This document shows positions 26,415 to 36,157 of a stretch of DNA of 64,000 nt, piece after piece. Numbering within the stretch: the first letter of the stretch is position 1; each line of letters begins with the position of its first letter. The notes below the pieces were generated by a model. It saw nothing but the letters and a program-made list of their open reading frames with translations, was not told the DNA's origin and did not search any database. Both the position numbers and the translations under genes were made by a program. The stretch spans positions 62,001-126,000 of the forward strand of contig SCOI01000010.1 in assembly GCA_005503085.1 (NCBI GenBank), written 5' to 3'. This stretch comes from Burkholderiales bacterium C2 (GTDB lineage: Bacteria; Pseudomonadota; Gammaproteobacteria; Burkholderiales; Burkholderiaceae_C).

Positions 26415-27272
26415 ATGTCGTTCAATCCCCTACCCCTGAGCACCCGCAGCAGCGCCGGCTCGGTCAGCGACAACCGCAGCATCGAGTCGCTGCGCGCGGC
26501 CGCCGCGCGCGACCCCAAGGCCAGCATTCGCGAGACCGCCAAGCAGTTCGAATCGCTGTTCATGCAGGAGGTCATGAAGAGCATGCGCGCCTCCACGCTG
26601 TCCTCCGGCATGCTGGAGAACTCGGCCACCCAGCTGGGCACCGAGATGCTGGACACCCAGTTCGCCGGCAAGATGACCGGCCTGCCCGGCGGCCTGACCG
26701 ACGCGATCACTCGCCAGCTGCAGCGCCAGATGGGCGTGGCCGCCGAACCCGCCAAGCCGCTGCAGCCGCTGCCGGCGCTGGCCAAGAAGAACATCGCCCC
26801 CCATGTGCAGGGCTTCATCCAGAAGCACGACGACGCCGCCAAGGCCGCCGAGCAGCAGACCGGCATCCCGGCCAGTTTCATGATCGCCCAGGCCGCCCAC
26901 GAATCGGGCTGGGGCAAGCGCGAGATCACCGGCAAGGACGGCACGCCCTCCTTCAACGTCTTCGGCATCAAGGCCACCGCCGGCTGGACCGGCAAGGTCG
27001 CCGAGGTGCAAACTACCGAGTACATCAACGGCAAGCCGCAGAAGGTGATGGCCAAGTTCCGCGCCTACGACAGCTACGAGGACTCGTTCAAGGACTATGC
27101 ACGCCTGATCGGCACCAACGCCCGCTACAAGGACGTGGTGGCCAAGGCCGACACTGCCGAAGGTTTCGCTCGCGGCCTGCAGAAGGCCGGCTACGCCACC
27201 GATCCCGACTACGCCAGCAAGCTGGCCCGTGTCATCAACACCACCGTGCGCGTGCAGCGCGCGCTGGCCTGA
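26415..27272 (+). CDS. flgJ: Flagellar rod cap and peptidoglycan hydrolase FlgJ
   Basis: A 285-residue two-domain protein. The N-terminal rod-capping domain has RETAKQFESLFMQEVMKSMRAST and LDTQFAGKMTG. The C-terminal glucosaminidase domain from about residue 130 has QQTGIPASFMIAQAAHESGWGKREI, with the catalytic Glu in HESGWG, and FNVFGIKATAGW. It opens a hole in peptidoglycan for the rod. The dual-domain form is typical of beta- and gammaproteobacteria. No ribosome site is visible because the upstream repeat abuts the ATG. Confidence 0.95.
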   Translation: MSFNPLPLSTRSSAGSVSDNRSIESLRAAAARDPKASIRETAKQFESLFMQEVMKSMRASTLSSGMLENSATQLGTEMLDTQFAGKMTGLPGGLTDAITRQLQRQMGVAAEPAKPLQPLPALAKKNIAPHVQGFIQKHDDAAKAAEQQTGIPASFMIAQAAHESGWGKREITGKDGTPSFNVFGIKATAGWTGKVAEVQTTEYINGKPQKVMAKFRAYDSYEDSFKDYARLIGTNARYKDVVAKADTAEGFARGLQKAGYATDPDYASKLARVINTTVRVQRALA

Positions 27273-27304
27273 TGCGCAGACCAGCGTAAGAAGAGAGCCA
27301 AGCC

Positions 27305-29296
27305 ATGGGAACCTCCGCACTGTTATCGCTGGGCATGCGCGCCATGTTCGCCAATCAGGCCGCGCTGCAGACCATTGGCCAGAACATCGCCAATGCCAAC
27401 ACGCCCGGCTACTCGCGCCAGAGCGTCACGCTGACCACGCCCGAGGGCCAGTTCACCGGCTCGGGCTACTTCGGCAAGGGCGTCAATGTCCAGACCGTCA
27501 CGCGCGCCCACAACGAGTTCCTCAGCAAGGAAGCGGCCGGCAGCAAGTCGGTGGCCTTCATGGACGCCACCCATGCCACCCAGCTGATCCAGCTGGAGAA
27601 GCTCTTCCCTCCGGGCGAGCGCGGTCTGGGCCAGGCGGCCAACCAGTTCCTCAATGCGATGGTCGACGTCTCCAGCCGGCCCTCCGATCTGTCGGCCCGC
27701 CAGGTGGTGCTGGGCCGGGCCAATGAGCTGGCCTCGCGCTTCGCCAGCACCGGCCAGCAGCTGGCCGATCTGCAGGCCGGCGTGGTCAGCGATCTGCGCG
27801 CCAATGTCGATGTCGTCAACCAGCTCAGCAAGCAGATCGCGGCGGCCAATGACCAGATCGCCCGTGCCAACGGCTCGGGCCACACCTCCAACGACCTGCT
27901 CGACAAGCGCGACCAGCTGATCTCCGAGCTGAGCCAGTATGTCAAGGTCAGCACCCTGCCCTCCAGCGACGGCACGGTCGGCGTCTTCATCGGTGGCGGC
28001 CAGCGCCTGGTGCTGGGCTCGCAGGCCCAGGATCTGTCGCTGACGCCCGATCCCTATGACGGCTCGCGCGTGCAGCTGAGCATCGACGAAGCCAACGGCG
28101 CCCGCGTGCTGGACGAGAGCAGCCTGACCGGCGGCTCGCTGAGCGCCTTGCTGAAATACCAGAACAAGGACTTGCAGGACGCCCGCAACCTGGTCGGCCA
28201 GATGGCCGTCGCGATGGCCGAGCGCGTCAACGGCCAGCAGAAGCTGGGCCTGGATCTGTCCGGCACGGCCGGCTCCAATATCTTCTCCTATGCCCAGCCG
28301 CGCGCGCTGCCCTCGAACACCAATGCGCGCAATCCGGACGGCAGCTTCGCGTCAACCCTGAGCCTGACCATCAAGGACGCGACCCTGCTGCGCGCCGAGT
28401 CCTATGTGCTGAAGGCCGACCCGAGTGGCGCGCCCGGCCAGTATGTGATGACGACCCGGCCGGGCGGCACCAGCGTCAGCCTCAGCGACACCCAGATCGA
28501 GCAGCAGTACGGCTTCACGATCACCGCCGGCGGCGCGCCGATGGGCCCGAACGACAGCTTCCTGCTGGAGCCGGTGGCCCAGGCCGCCGTCACGATGAAG
28601 CGCGAACTCGATGCCCCCAGCGGCATCGCCGCCGCCTCGCCGATCACCGCCGTGACCGGCACCGCCAATACCGGCACCGCCACCATCGCCTCGCTGTCGG
28701 TGGCCAACAGCAATTTCGCGCCGGCCCAGTACCCGGTGGCCATCGTGTTCCAGGGCGTCAACAACACGGACCCGAGCAAGCCGCCGGGCGTCGACTATGT
28801 GATGACGATGAACGACGGCACCATCGTCAACGGCACCTGGTATCCGGGCGAGGCGATGGGCAACTACCCACTGCCGGCCGGCGACTTCGGCTTCCGGCTC
28901 GCGCTCAACGGTGTGCCCAAGGCCGGCGACACCGTCAATATCGACCCCACCAAGTCGGTCGCCACCAACAACGGCAATGCCCAGGCCTTCCTCGGCCTGC
29001 AGAAGGAAGCCTTCATCGGCCGCGGCCAGAACGGCGTCGGCGCGACGCTGACCGACGCCTATGCCACCGCGATGTCCGATATCGGCTCGCGCGTGCAGGG
29101 CGCGGCCTATCTGTCCGAGGTCTCCACCAGCGTGGCCAGCAATGCCGAGTCGGTGCGCAGCAGCCAGGCCGGCGTCAACCTCGATGAGGAAGCCGCGCGG
29201 CTGATGCAGTACCAGCAGGGCTACCAGGCCGCCGCCAAGGTGCTGCAGGCCGGCCAGACCATTTTTGACGAGTTGCTCAGGATCGCGGCGCGCTGA
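27305..29296 (+). CDS. flgK: Hook-filament junction protein FlgK (HAP1)
   Basis: A 663-residue junction protein. The N-terminal region SLGMRAMFANQAALQTIGQNIANANTPGYSRQSVTL and the C-terminal SSQAGVNLDEEAARLMQYQQGYQAAAKVLQAGQTIFDELLRI are family-diagnostic. The surface-exposed centre (about residues 290-580) is long and Thr/Gly/Ala-rich, making this larger than the enteric protein. FlgN is its chaperone. It follows flgJ by 32 bases with a GAGAG ribosome site. Confidence 0.96.
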   Translation: MGTSALLSLGMRAMFANQAALQTIGQNIANANTPGYSRQSVTLTTPEGQFTGSGYFGKGVNVQTVTRAHNEFLSKEAAGSKSVAFMDATHATQLIQLEKLFPPGERGLGQAANQFLNAMVDVSSRPSDLSARQVVLGRANELASRFASTGQQLADLQAGVVSDLRANVDVVNQLSKQIAAANDQIARANGSGHTSNDLLDKRDQLISELSQYVKVSTLPSSDGTVGVFIGGGQRLVLGSQAQDLSLTPDPYDGSRVQLSIDEANGARVLDESSLTGGSLSALLKYQNKDLQDARNLVGQMAVAMAERVNGQQKLGLDLSGTAGSNIFSYAQPRALPSNTNARNPDGSFASTLSLTIKDATLLRAESYVLKADPSGAPGQYVMTTRPGGTSVSLSDTQIEQQYGFTITAGGAPMGPNDSFLLEPVAQAAVTMKRELDAPSGIAAASPITAVTGTANTGTATIASLSVANSNFAPAQYPVAIVFQGVNNTDPSKPPGVDYVMTMNDGTIVNGTWYPGEAMGNYPLPAGDFGFRLALNGVPKAGDTVNIDPTKSVATNNGNAQAFLGLQKEAFIGRGQNGVGATLTDAYATAMSDIGSRVQGAAYLSEVSTSVASNAESVRSSQAGVNLDEEAARLMQYQQGYQAAAKVLQAGQTIFDELLRIAAR

Positions 29297-29340
29297 AACG
29301 CGCCCCGCCCCCTCTAGCCGTCCCTTTCGGAGAATCCAGC

Positions 29341-30558
29341 ATGCGCGTCAGTACCGCCAATATGTTCGACAGCAGCATCTCGACGCTGCAGCGGCGCCAG
29401 CAAAGCATGCAGGAGAGCCAGCAGAAGCTGACCTCGGGCAAGCGCATCGAGTACGCCAGCGACGACCCCACCGGCGCGGCCCGCGCCGAGCGCGCGCTGT
29501 CCTCGATCGAGCGGGTCGATGCCAACCAGCGGGCGCTGGAGGCCAGCCGCAACAATATGTCGCTGGGCGAATCGGCGCTGGGCGATGCCAACGAGATCCT
29601 GCAGCAGATCCGCGAGGCCATGGTGGCCGCCGGCAATGCCACCTACAGCGATCCCGAGCGCGAAGGCCTGGCCAAGAAGATCACCGGGCTGCGCGACCAG
29701 CTGCTGTCGATTGCCAACCGCCCCGACGGCTCGGGCGGTTTCGTGTTCGCCGGCCAGGGCGCCGAAGGCGCACCCTTCATCGATGCGCCCGGTGGCGTGA
29801 CTTACATCGGCACGCCCGGCTCGGTGCAAAGCGGCAATCTGGAACAGTACGCGATGAGCATCGATGGCCGCATGGCCTGGGAGCAGGCCCGCAGCGGCAA
29901 TGGCAGCTTCGTCACTGCCGTGCAGCCCAACACCATTGACCCCAGCAACCCGCCAGCCAAGAGCTGGATCGATGCCGGCCGCGTCAGCAACCCGGCCCTG
30001 CTGACGGGTTCGAGCTACCAGGTCCAGGTCAGCGGCAGCGGCGCCACGGCCACCTACTCGGTGCTGGACATCACCAATGGCACGACCGTTGCCACCGGCC
30101 CCTTCGCCTCGGGCAAGACCATAGACTTCGACGGCATCAGCGTGACGCTGACCGGCCAGGCCGCCGACGGCGATATGTTCAGCATCGAGCCGTCCACGGT
30201 GGGCCTGGGCGTCTTCGATGTGCTGGATGGCACCATCGCCGAGCTGCGCACGCCGCTGCGTGGCGATACGCAGATCGCCCAGACCAACGCGATGCGGCTG
30301 CGCGACCTCGACTCGGTGATCGGCAATATGCAGAACATGCGCACCGAAGTCGGTGAGCGCCTGAACAATCTGGACGGCAGCCAGTCGCGCATGAGCTCGC
30401 TGAAGCTCTACAACCAGACCGAGCAATCGGCCGCCGAGGACCTGGACATGATCCAAGGCATTTCCGATTTCCAGAACCAGCAAGCCGGCTACGATGCGGC
30501 CCTGAAGACCTATGCCTCGGTGCAGCGCATGTCGCTGTTCCAGTACCTCAATCTCTGA
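29341..30558 (+). CDS. flgL: Hook-filament junction protein FlgL (HAP3)
   Basis: A 405-residue junction protein related to flagellin. N-terminal MFDSSISTLQRRQQSMQESQQKLTSGKRIEYASDDPTGAARAERALSSI and C-terminal QNQQAGYDAALKTYASVQRMSLFQYLNL are diagnostic. The middle contains GGFVFAGQGAEGAPF, typical of FlgL. Last structural gene of the flg operon; the HDOD signalling gene begins only six bases after its stop, so transcription probably continues into the signalling block. Confidence 0.96.
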   Translation: MRVSTANMFDSSISTLQRRQQSMQESQQKLTSGKRIEYASDDPTGAARAERALSSIERVDANQRALEASRNNMSLGESALGDANEILQQIREAMVAAGNATYSDPEREGLAKKITGLRDQLLSIANRPDGSGGFVFAGQGAEGAPFIDAPGGVTYIGTPGSVQSGNLEQYAMSIDGRMAWEQARSGNGSFVTAVQPNTIDPSNPPAKSWIDAGRVSNPALLTGSSYQVQVSGSGATATYSVLDITNGTTVATGPFASGKTIDFDGISVTLTGQAADGDMFSIEPSTVGLGVFDVLDGTIAELRTPLRGDTQIAQTNAMRLRDLDSVIGNMQNMRTEVGERLNNLDGSQSRMSSLKLYNQTEQSAAEDLDMIQGISDFQNQQAGYDAALKTYASVQRMSLFQYLNL

Positions 30559-30564
30559 GCCTCG

Positions 30565-31755
30565 ATGACCACCAACTCCCACAGCATTCTCGGCAGCCTG
30601 GCCCTCGGCTACGCCCCCATGATCGACCGGCAGCGCATGGTCACCGCGACCCGGCTGACCGTCTTCCCGCTGCGCCCCGATGCCCGGCTCGATGCCGGCG
30701 AGCTGCTCGCCGCCGTCGCCGAGGCCTGGCCCGCCGATGGCGGCCCGGCCGTGCTGAACGTGCTCAGCGAAAGCCTCTTGCAAGGCCTGCTGGCCAGCCC
30801 GCCCAGCGCCAACCTGATGCTGGAGCTGCCGGCCTTCATGGCCACCGACCCGGCCAACGCCGAGGCCTTGCTGGCGCTGAAGAAGAACGGCAACACCCTG
30901 CTGCTCAAGGGCCGGCCGCTCAACGAGCTGGCCACCGAGCTGCAGGCCTGCTTCAAGTACGTCGCGCTCGATCTGGAGGACCAGCGCGCCAATCCGGCCC
31001 CGGTCGGCGCCCTGCCCAAGCTGATCTCGGGCCTGCGCGGCGCCGAGGATGTCGAGGCCGGCTTCGCCAGCGGCGCGGTCGGCGTGCTGGGCTGGCCGCT
31101 GGACGGCGCCTATGACGCACCGGCCGGCAGCGCCAAGACCGAGATCCAGGCCGATCTGCAGGTCATCGTCCAGCTGATGAGCCAGGTCGACCAGGGCGAG
31201 GACATCGACAAGATGGAAGCCACGCTCAAGCGCGACCCCAGCCTGGCCTTCAAGCTCTTGCGCTATATGAACTCGGCGGCCTTCGGCCTGCCGGTCGAGG
31301 TGTCCTCGTTCCGCCACGCCATCATGCTCCTGGGCTTTGCCCGCCTGAAGCGCTGGCTGGCCCTGCTGCTGACGACGGCCAGCAAGGACCACAGCATGCG
31401 CCCGGTGATGTATGGCGCGCTGCGTCGCGGCCTGCTGCTGGAGGAGCTGTCCAAGGGCATGGGCGACGCCGAGGCGCGCGACGAGATGTTCATCTGCGGC
31501 CTGTTCTCGCTGCTGGACCATATGCTCAAGCAGCCCTTCTCGCGCCTGCTGCAATCGATCCCGGTGCCCGAGCGCGTGCGCCAGGCCCTGGTCGAGCAGA
31601 CCGGCCCCTACAAGCCCTATCTGGATCTCGTGCAGGCCATCGAGTCCGAGTCGGTGTTCGATTACCGCCACGCCGCCGAGCAGCTGATGCTGGGCGCCGA
31701 GGAGATCAATCACGCGCTGCTGCGCGCGCTGGCCAAGGCCCGCCAGCTGGAGTGA
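30565..31755 (+). CDS. HDOD domain signalling protein with degenerate EAL-like N-terminus
   Basis: A 396-residue YuxH-like protein. The C-terminal HDOD domain runs from about residue 190 (LQVIVQLMSQVDQGEDIDKMEATLKRDPSLAFKLLRYMNSAAFGLPVEVSSFRHAIMLLGFARLKRWL). The N-terminal 180 residues have the barrel-like spacing of EAL proteins but no EAL motif and none of the metal-binding acidic residues, so it should not cleave c-di-GMP. HDOD proteins act as output or scaffold modules in motility and biofilm signalling. It starts six bases after flgL. Confidence 0.85.
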   Translation: MTTNSHSILGSLALGYAPMIDRQRMVTATRLTVFPLRPDARLDAGELLAAVAEAWPADGGPAVLNVLSESLLQGLLASPPSANLMLELPAFMATDPANAEALLALKKNGNTLLLKGRPLNELATELQACFKYVALDLEDQRANPAPVGALPKLISGLRGAEDVEAGFASGAVGVLGWPLDGAYDAPAGSAKTEIQADLQVIVQLMSQVDQGEDIDKMEATLKRDPSLAFKLLRYMNSAAFGLPVEVSSFRHAIMLLGFARLKRWLALLLTTASKDHSMRPVMYGALRRGLLLEELSKGMGDAEARDEMFICGLFSLLDHMLKQPFSRLLQSIPVPERVRQALVEQTGPYKPYLDLVQAIESESVFDYRHAAEQLMLGAEEINHALLRALAKARQLE

Positions 31756-31784
31756 GCGGCAGGCCTCGCTACACTGCGGGCGCC

Positions 31785-34700
31785 ATGCCCACCTCGCCCG
31801 CCCAGCTCTCGTTGCTGCCCCAGGACCTGGCCGCCTTGCGCGGCCTGATGGGCCTGCTCAGCGACCCGGTGCTGGTGCTGGACGCCGAGCTGCGCGTGCT
31901 GGAGGCCAACACGCCGGCCCAGCAACACCTCGATGTCGTGATCGGCCACGGCCTGCAGGCCAGCCTGGGTGGCCGTCTGCACGACTGGCTGCGGCTGGCC
32001 AGCGCGGCCCAGGCGCAGGGCCGGCGCGCCCCGCCGACCCCGGCCCTGGCCCTGAACGGCGGCGGCCGCGCCCATCTGAGCCTGCTGGCCTTGCTGGCCG
32101 AAGAGGAAGATCCGGCCCGCTGGCTGCTGCACGCCCGGGTCCAGCAGGCCGTGGTGCCGCTCAGTCCACCGCTCAAGGCGCTGAAACGCCCGGCGGCGGC
32201 CGCGCCGGCGGCCGATCCACCAGGCACCGAGATCGGCGCGACCTGGGCCCGCGAGCTGGTGCACATCTTCTGGTCCTCGCCCTTCCCGGCCTATCTGCTC
32301 GACGGCCAGCAGCGCCTGCAGGCCGCCAATGCGGCCTTCGCCGAGCTGTGCGGCCGCGAGCCCTCGGCCCTGCAGGGCCTGGCGCTGGCCGAGCTGCTGG
32401 CGCCGGGTGAGCGCGCCGGCCTGCGCCCGGCGCGTCCGAACCGGGCCCTGGCCCGCTCGCTGGCGCGCGCGGTGGCCATGCCCGACGAATTCCGATTGAT
32501 AGACGGCAGCGGCCGCGAGCGCTGGATGCGCTGCACCCGGCACCGGCTCAGCGCCGCCGACGCGCCCGAGCTGAGCCTGAATGTGCTGCAGGACCGCACC
32601 GCCGAGCAGGCCGCCCGAGAGCAGGCCGAGCGCGCCCAGACCGAGATGGAGCAGTGGTTCGAGCTGAGCCCGCTGCCCATGGTGCTGTTCGACGAGAGCG
32701 GCCTGCTGCTGCGCACCAACAGCGCCTTTGCCGAGCTGAGCCTGGCCAATCCGGCCAGCCTGCACGAGGCCGCGCCAGCGCTGCAGCAGTTGCTGGCCTG
32801 GAGCGCCGGCCGCCCACTGCCCGAGCTGCTGCAGGCCCAGCAAACCCTGCAGACCCAGGCCATGCTGATCGACCCCTCGGGCCGCACCCGCTGGATGCAG
32901 GGCCGGCTGCGGCCGCTGAGCGGCTCGGCCACGCAGACGCAGCGCCGCTTCATGGCGGTGCTGGAAGACCGCAGCCTGGAGCAGGAGCGCGACCTGGCCC
33001 ACCAGCAGCTCGACGCCTTGATGGACACCGCCGGCGTCGGCCTGGCCACCTTCCAGCAGGACGCCGGCTGGCTGCGCCCGCGCAGCGGCAGCAGCAGCAG
33101 CGGCGAAGGCAGCAAGCGCAACAGCCTGGCCGGCCTGCAGGGCGTGGGCCGCGACATCGTCGAGCCCGATTCGCTGCCCGAGTTCGAGCGCCTGCAACGC
33201 GCGCTGAAGACCGGCGACCGGGTCGAGGTGCGCTATGCGGTGCGCCATCCCGAGCTGGGCCGGCGCTGGCTGCTGACCCGGGTCGAGCCCGGCAAGCTGG
33301 CCTCGGGTCAGCGCACCACCTCGGTCGTGACCCTGGACGTGACGGCCCAGCAGCAGGCCGAGCGACGCAACGAACAGCTGCTGCGCGAGCTCTCCACCAT
33401 CATGGACAGCTCGGGCGTCGGCATGGCCTATCTGCGCGGCGCCCAGCTGCTGCGCTGCAATGGCGGCTTCGAGCAGATGCTGGGCCTGGACAGCGGCACC
33501 GCGCCGGGCACGCCGGTGGCGCGCCTGTTCGCGGCCCTGCCCAGCCTGGCCGAGCAGGTGCAGGACGCGCTGTCGGCGCTGGACGCCAGCCAGAGCTTCG
33601 AGGCCGAGTTCGTCCAGGTCGGTTCGGACCGCTGGCTGTCGCTGAGCCTGCGCAAGGTGCAGGGCCCGGCCGACGAGGCGGTGGCCGTGATCAGCGACAT
33701 CAGCCGGCTCAAGGCCCAGCAGGCCCAGCTGGAAACCCTGGTGCAGGACCGCGAGCTGATGTTCAGCCTGTCCGATGTCGGCATGGCCATCCTGCGCCAG
33801 GGCAAGATCGCCCGCGCCAACGAGGCGCTGGCCAGCATGAGCGGCTACCGTATCGGTGAGCTCAACGGCCTGGACCACCGCGAGCTGTTCGACTCCGAAT
33901 TCGACTACGAGCGCCAGAACCAGGCGATGCGCCAGGCGCTGGCCAGCAGCGGCCAGTGGCGCGGCGAGCGGCGCCTGCGCCGGCGCGACGGCGCGGGCCT
34001 GTGGATGCAGGTCAGCAAGCGGGTGATGCGGCCCGGCGCGCCGGACGAGGGCCTGATCGCGACCTATGTCAACGTCGACGACCGCTGGCGCGCCCAGCAG
34101 TCGCTGATGCTGCAGACCGAGCGCGAGCGCGCGGTGCTGGACTCGGTGCTGGTGGGCATCGTCACCGTCGGCCGTGGCGGCATCGAGTGGATGAACCGCT
34201 CGGCGCGGCGCATGTTTGGCGGCGACCTGATCGCCTTCGCCGGACAGCCGATGAGCATGGTGGCAACCCCTGACCCCGATCACCCCTTCCGCCAGACGCA
34301 CTACCTCGACGAGCTGACCGAGGGCCAGGCCGAGACCTTCGAGTGCCGGCTGAAGGCACGCGACGGGCGCGAGTTCTGGGTGGTCGGCAATGCGGTCGTG
34401 ACCGGCGCCGAGCACAGCGGCCGCCAGCTGACCTATGCGCTGCTGGACATCGAGCGACGCCGCCAGGCCGAGGCCCAGACCCTGCAGGCCCAGGTCTCGC
34501 TGCGCCGCATCATCGAGGCCGCGCCGCTGGCCATCAGCCTGCACGACGCCAAGACCCTGGCGGTCGAGCAGATCAACCAGGCGGCCGCCGCGCTGGCCGG
34601 CCGCAGCGAGGCCGAGCTGATCGGCGCCAGCCCCGAGATGATGTTCGGCGCCGATCAGGGCGCCATCATCCGCAGCGATATGGAGGCGGCGCTGCGCGTC

Positions 34701-35510
34701 GACGATGTGACGCAGCGCGAGTACCGCATCAGCCTGCGCGGCGAGTCGCGCGTCTGGGACGCCCGCTATCTGCACCTGGCCGATGTGGCCGATGCCGGTG
34801 GCCTCAGCGAGCCCGAGCAGCTGCTGCTGGTGGCCAGCGACGTGACCGAGCACCGCGCAGCCGAGGAGGCGCGTCTGGCCGCCGCGATCGCGCAGCGCGA
34901 GCTGCTGGTGCGCGAGGTGCATCACCGCATCAAGAATAATCTGCAAGGCGTGGCCGGCCTGCTGCAGCAGATCGCCTCGCGCCGCCCCGAGGTGGCTGGC
35001 GTGATCAGCGAGGCGGTCGGCCAGGTTCAGGCGATTGCCCAGGTCTACGGCCTGCAGGTCGGTTCGACCGGACCCTTGCGCGTGCGCAAGGTGGTCGAGG
35101 CCATCATCGGCTCGGTGCAGCGCATGTCAGGGCGCACGATCGCGCTCAGCATCGAAGGGCCGCTGGCCGAGGAGGTGCATCGCTGGGCCCTGCCCGAGGC
35201 CGAGTCCATCCCGATCGCCTTGACCCTCAACGAGCTGCTCAGCAATGCGATCAAGCACGGCAGCCAGCAGACCCTGCATTGCGCGCTGGTCTGCCAGGCC
35301 GAGCGGGTCAGCCTGCGCATCGTCAACGACGGCCGCCTGCCCGAGGGCTTCAAGCTGGCCAATGTGCCCGGCGGCGTGTCCGGCCTGGGCCTGGTGCGGG
35401 CCCTGCTGCCGCGGCGCAGCGCCAAGCTGAGCCTGGAGCAGGCGGGCGATCAGGTGGTCTGTCAGGTCGATCTGCTGCCGCCCAGTGTCAACCTGATGGC
35501 GCCTTTGTGA
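31785..35510 (+). CDS. Large multi-PAS sensor histidine kinase, HisKA_2 type
   Basis: A 1,241-residue kinase with no evident membrane segment and roughly six or seven PAS-like modules in tandem (recurring DSSGVGMAYLRGAQLLRCN-, LSDVGMAILRQGKIARAN- and DSVLVGIVTVGRGGIEWMN-type starts). The transmitter is HisKA_2 with REVHHRIKNNLQG (phospho-His near residue 1046), followed by an HATPase with LTLNELLSNAIKHG and PGGVSGLGLVRALLP. HisKA_2 kinases are known to pair with ANTAR response regulators, and one follows immediately. Start is ATG at 31785; a GTG at 31752 overlapping the HDOD stop is an alternative. Confidence 0.9.
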   Translation: MPTSPAQLSLLPQDLAALRGLMGLLSDPVLVLDAELRVLEANTPAQQHLDVVIGHGLQASLGGRLHDWLRLASAAQAQGRRAPPTPALALNGGGRAHLSLLALLAEEEDPARWLLHARVQQAVVPLSPPLKALKRPAAAAPAADPPGTEIGATWARELVHIFWSSPFPAYLLDGQQRLQAANAAFAELCGREPSALQGLALAELLAPGERAGLRPARPNRALARSLARAVAMPDEFRLIDGSGRERWMRCTRHRLSAADAPELSLNVLQDRTAEQAAREQAERAQTEMEQWFELSPLPMVLFDESGLLLRTNSAFAELSLANPASLHEAAPALQQLLAWSAGRPLPELLQAQQTLQTQAMLIDPSGRTRWMQGRLRPLSGSATQTQRRFMAVLEDRSLEQERDLAHQQLDALMDTAGVGLATFQQDAGWLRPRSGSSSSGEGSKRNSLAGLQGVGRDIVEPDSLPEFERLQRALKTGDRVEVRYAVRHPELGRRWLLTRVEPGKLASGQRTTSVVTLDVTAQQQAERRNEQLLRELSTIMDSSGVGMAYLRGAQLLRCNGGFEQMLGLDSGTAPGTPVARLFAALPSLAEQVQDALSALDASQSFEAEFVQVGSDRWLSLSLRKVQGPADEAVAVISDISRLKAQQAQLETLVQDRELMFSLSDVGMAILRQGKIARANEALASMSGYRIGELNGLDHRELFDSEFDYERQNQAMRQALASSGQWRGERRLRRRDGAGLWMQVSKRVMRPGAPDEGLIATYVNVDDRWRAQQSLMLQTERERAVLDSVLVGIVTVGRGGIEWMNRSARRMFGGDLIAFAGQPMSMVATPDPDHPFRQTHYLDELTEGQAETFECRLKARDGREFWVVGNAVVTGAEHSGRQLTYALLDIERRRQAEAQTLQAQVSLRRIIEAAPLAISLHDAKTLAVEQINQAAAALAGRSEAELIGASPEMMFGADQGAIIRSDMEAALRVDDVTQREYRISLRGESRVWDARYLHLADVADAGGLSEPEQLLLVASDVTEHRAAEEARLAAAIAQRELLVREVHHRIKNNLQGVAGLLQQIASRRPEVAGVISEAVGQVQAIAQVYGLQVGSTGPLRVRKVVEAIIGSVQRMSGRTIALSIEGPLAEEVHRWALPEAESIPIALTLNELLSNAIKHGSQQTLHCALVCQAERVSLRIVNDGRLPEGFKLANVPGGVSGLGLVRALLPRRSAKLSLEQAGDQVVCQVDLLPPSVNLMAPL

Positions 35511-35562
35511 GTTGAGTGACAATGCGTCAAACAGCGCGGTGCGCGGGCGGGGGGACTTCCTG

Positions 35563-36153
35563 GTGAGTTCGAAGGGCAAGATTCTTGTGGTCGATGATGA
35601 CCGGCTGGTGCTGGCCACGCTGACCCATGGCCTGGCGCAGGCCGGCTACGAGGTCATCGACGCCGACAACGGTGACGACGCCATCCTGCTGGCCCGCGAG
35701 CACCGCCCCGACCTGGCCCTGCTGGACATCCGCATGGAAGGCATGAGCGGCTTCGATGTCGCCGCCTATCTGCGCGAATACCTGCAGCTGCCCTTCATGT
35801 TCCTGTCGGCCTTTGCCGACGAGGAGACGGTGGCCAAGGTCAAGGCGCTGGGCGCGGTGGCCTATCTGGTCAAGCCGCTGGACATCCATCAGATCGTGCC
35901 GGCCGTCGAGGCCGCATTCGCGAACCGGCCCGAGCGCAGCGCGGCGCCGCCGCGTCCGCTGCTGCCGCTCGAATCGGTGCTGGAGCAGGTCGTGCCGCTG
36001 GCGGTGGGCGTGCTGATGCACCGCTACTCGCTGTCGCGCCAGGAGGCGCTGGTGCGGCTGCAGAAGCTGGCCGACTCGGAAGGCCGCGCGCTGGCCGATT
36101 CGGCGCTGCGCCTGATCGAGGCGGTCGAACTGCTGGCCCTGCCCGGCCGCTGA
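35563..36153 (+). CDS. Response regulator with ANTAR RNA-binding domain
   Basis: A 196-residue regulator. The receiver (KILVVDDDRLVLATL, phosphoacceptor Asp in DLALLDIRMEGM, FLSAFAD, YLVKPLD) is followed by a three-helix ANTAR domain (VPLAVGVLMHRYSLSRQEALVRLQKLADSEGRALADSALRLIEAVELL). ANTAR proteins such as AmiR, NasR and EutV are known to bind paired RNA hairpins and prevent transcription termination. Start is GTG at 35563 behind a GGGGGA ribosome site; a TTG at 35512 is an alternative. The upstream HisKA_2 kinase is the probable phosphodonor. Confidence 0.9.
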   Translation: MSSKGKILVVDDDRLVLATLTHGLAQAGYEVIDADNGDDAILLAREHRPDLALLDIRMEGMSGFDVAAYLREYLQLPFMFLSAFADEETVAKVKALGAVAYLVKPLDIHQIVPAVEAAFANRPERSAAPPRPLLPLESVLEQVVPLAVGVLMHRYSLSRQEALVRLQKLADSEGRALADSALRLIEAVELLALPGR

Positions 36154-36157
36154 GGCC

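Noticed and set aside
31710-34946. A long minus-strand open frame opposite the multi-PAS kinase
   Set aside because: The composition is low-complexity Gln/Ala/Leu/Gly with no motif, and the opposite strand encodes a clear kinase.
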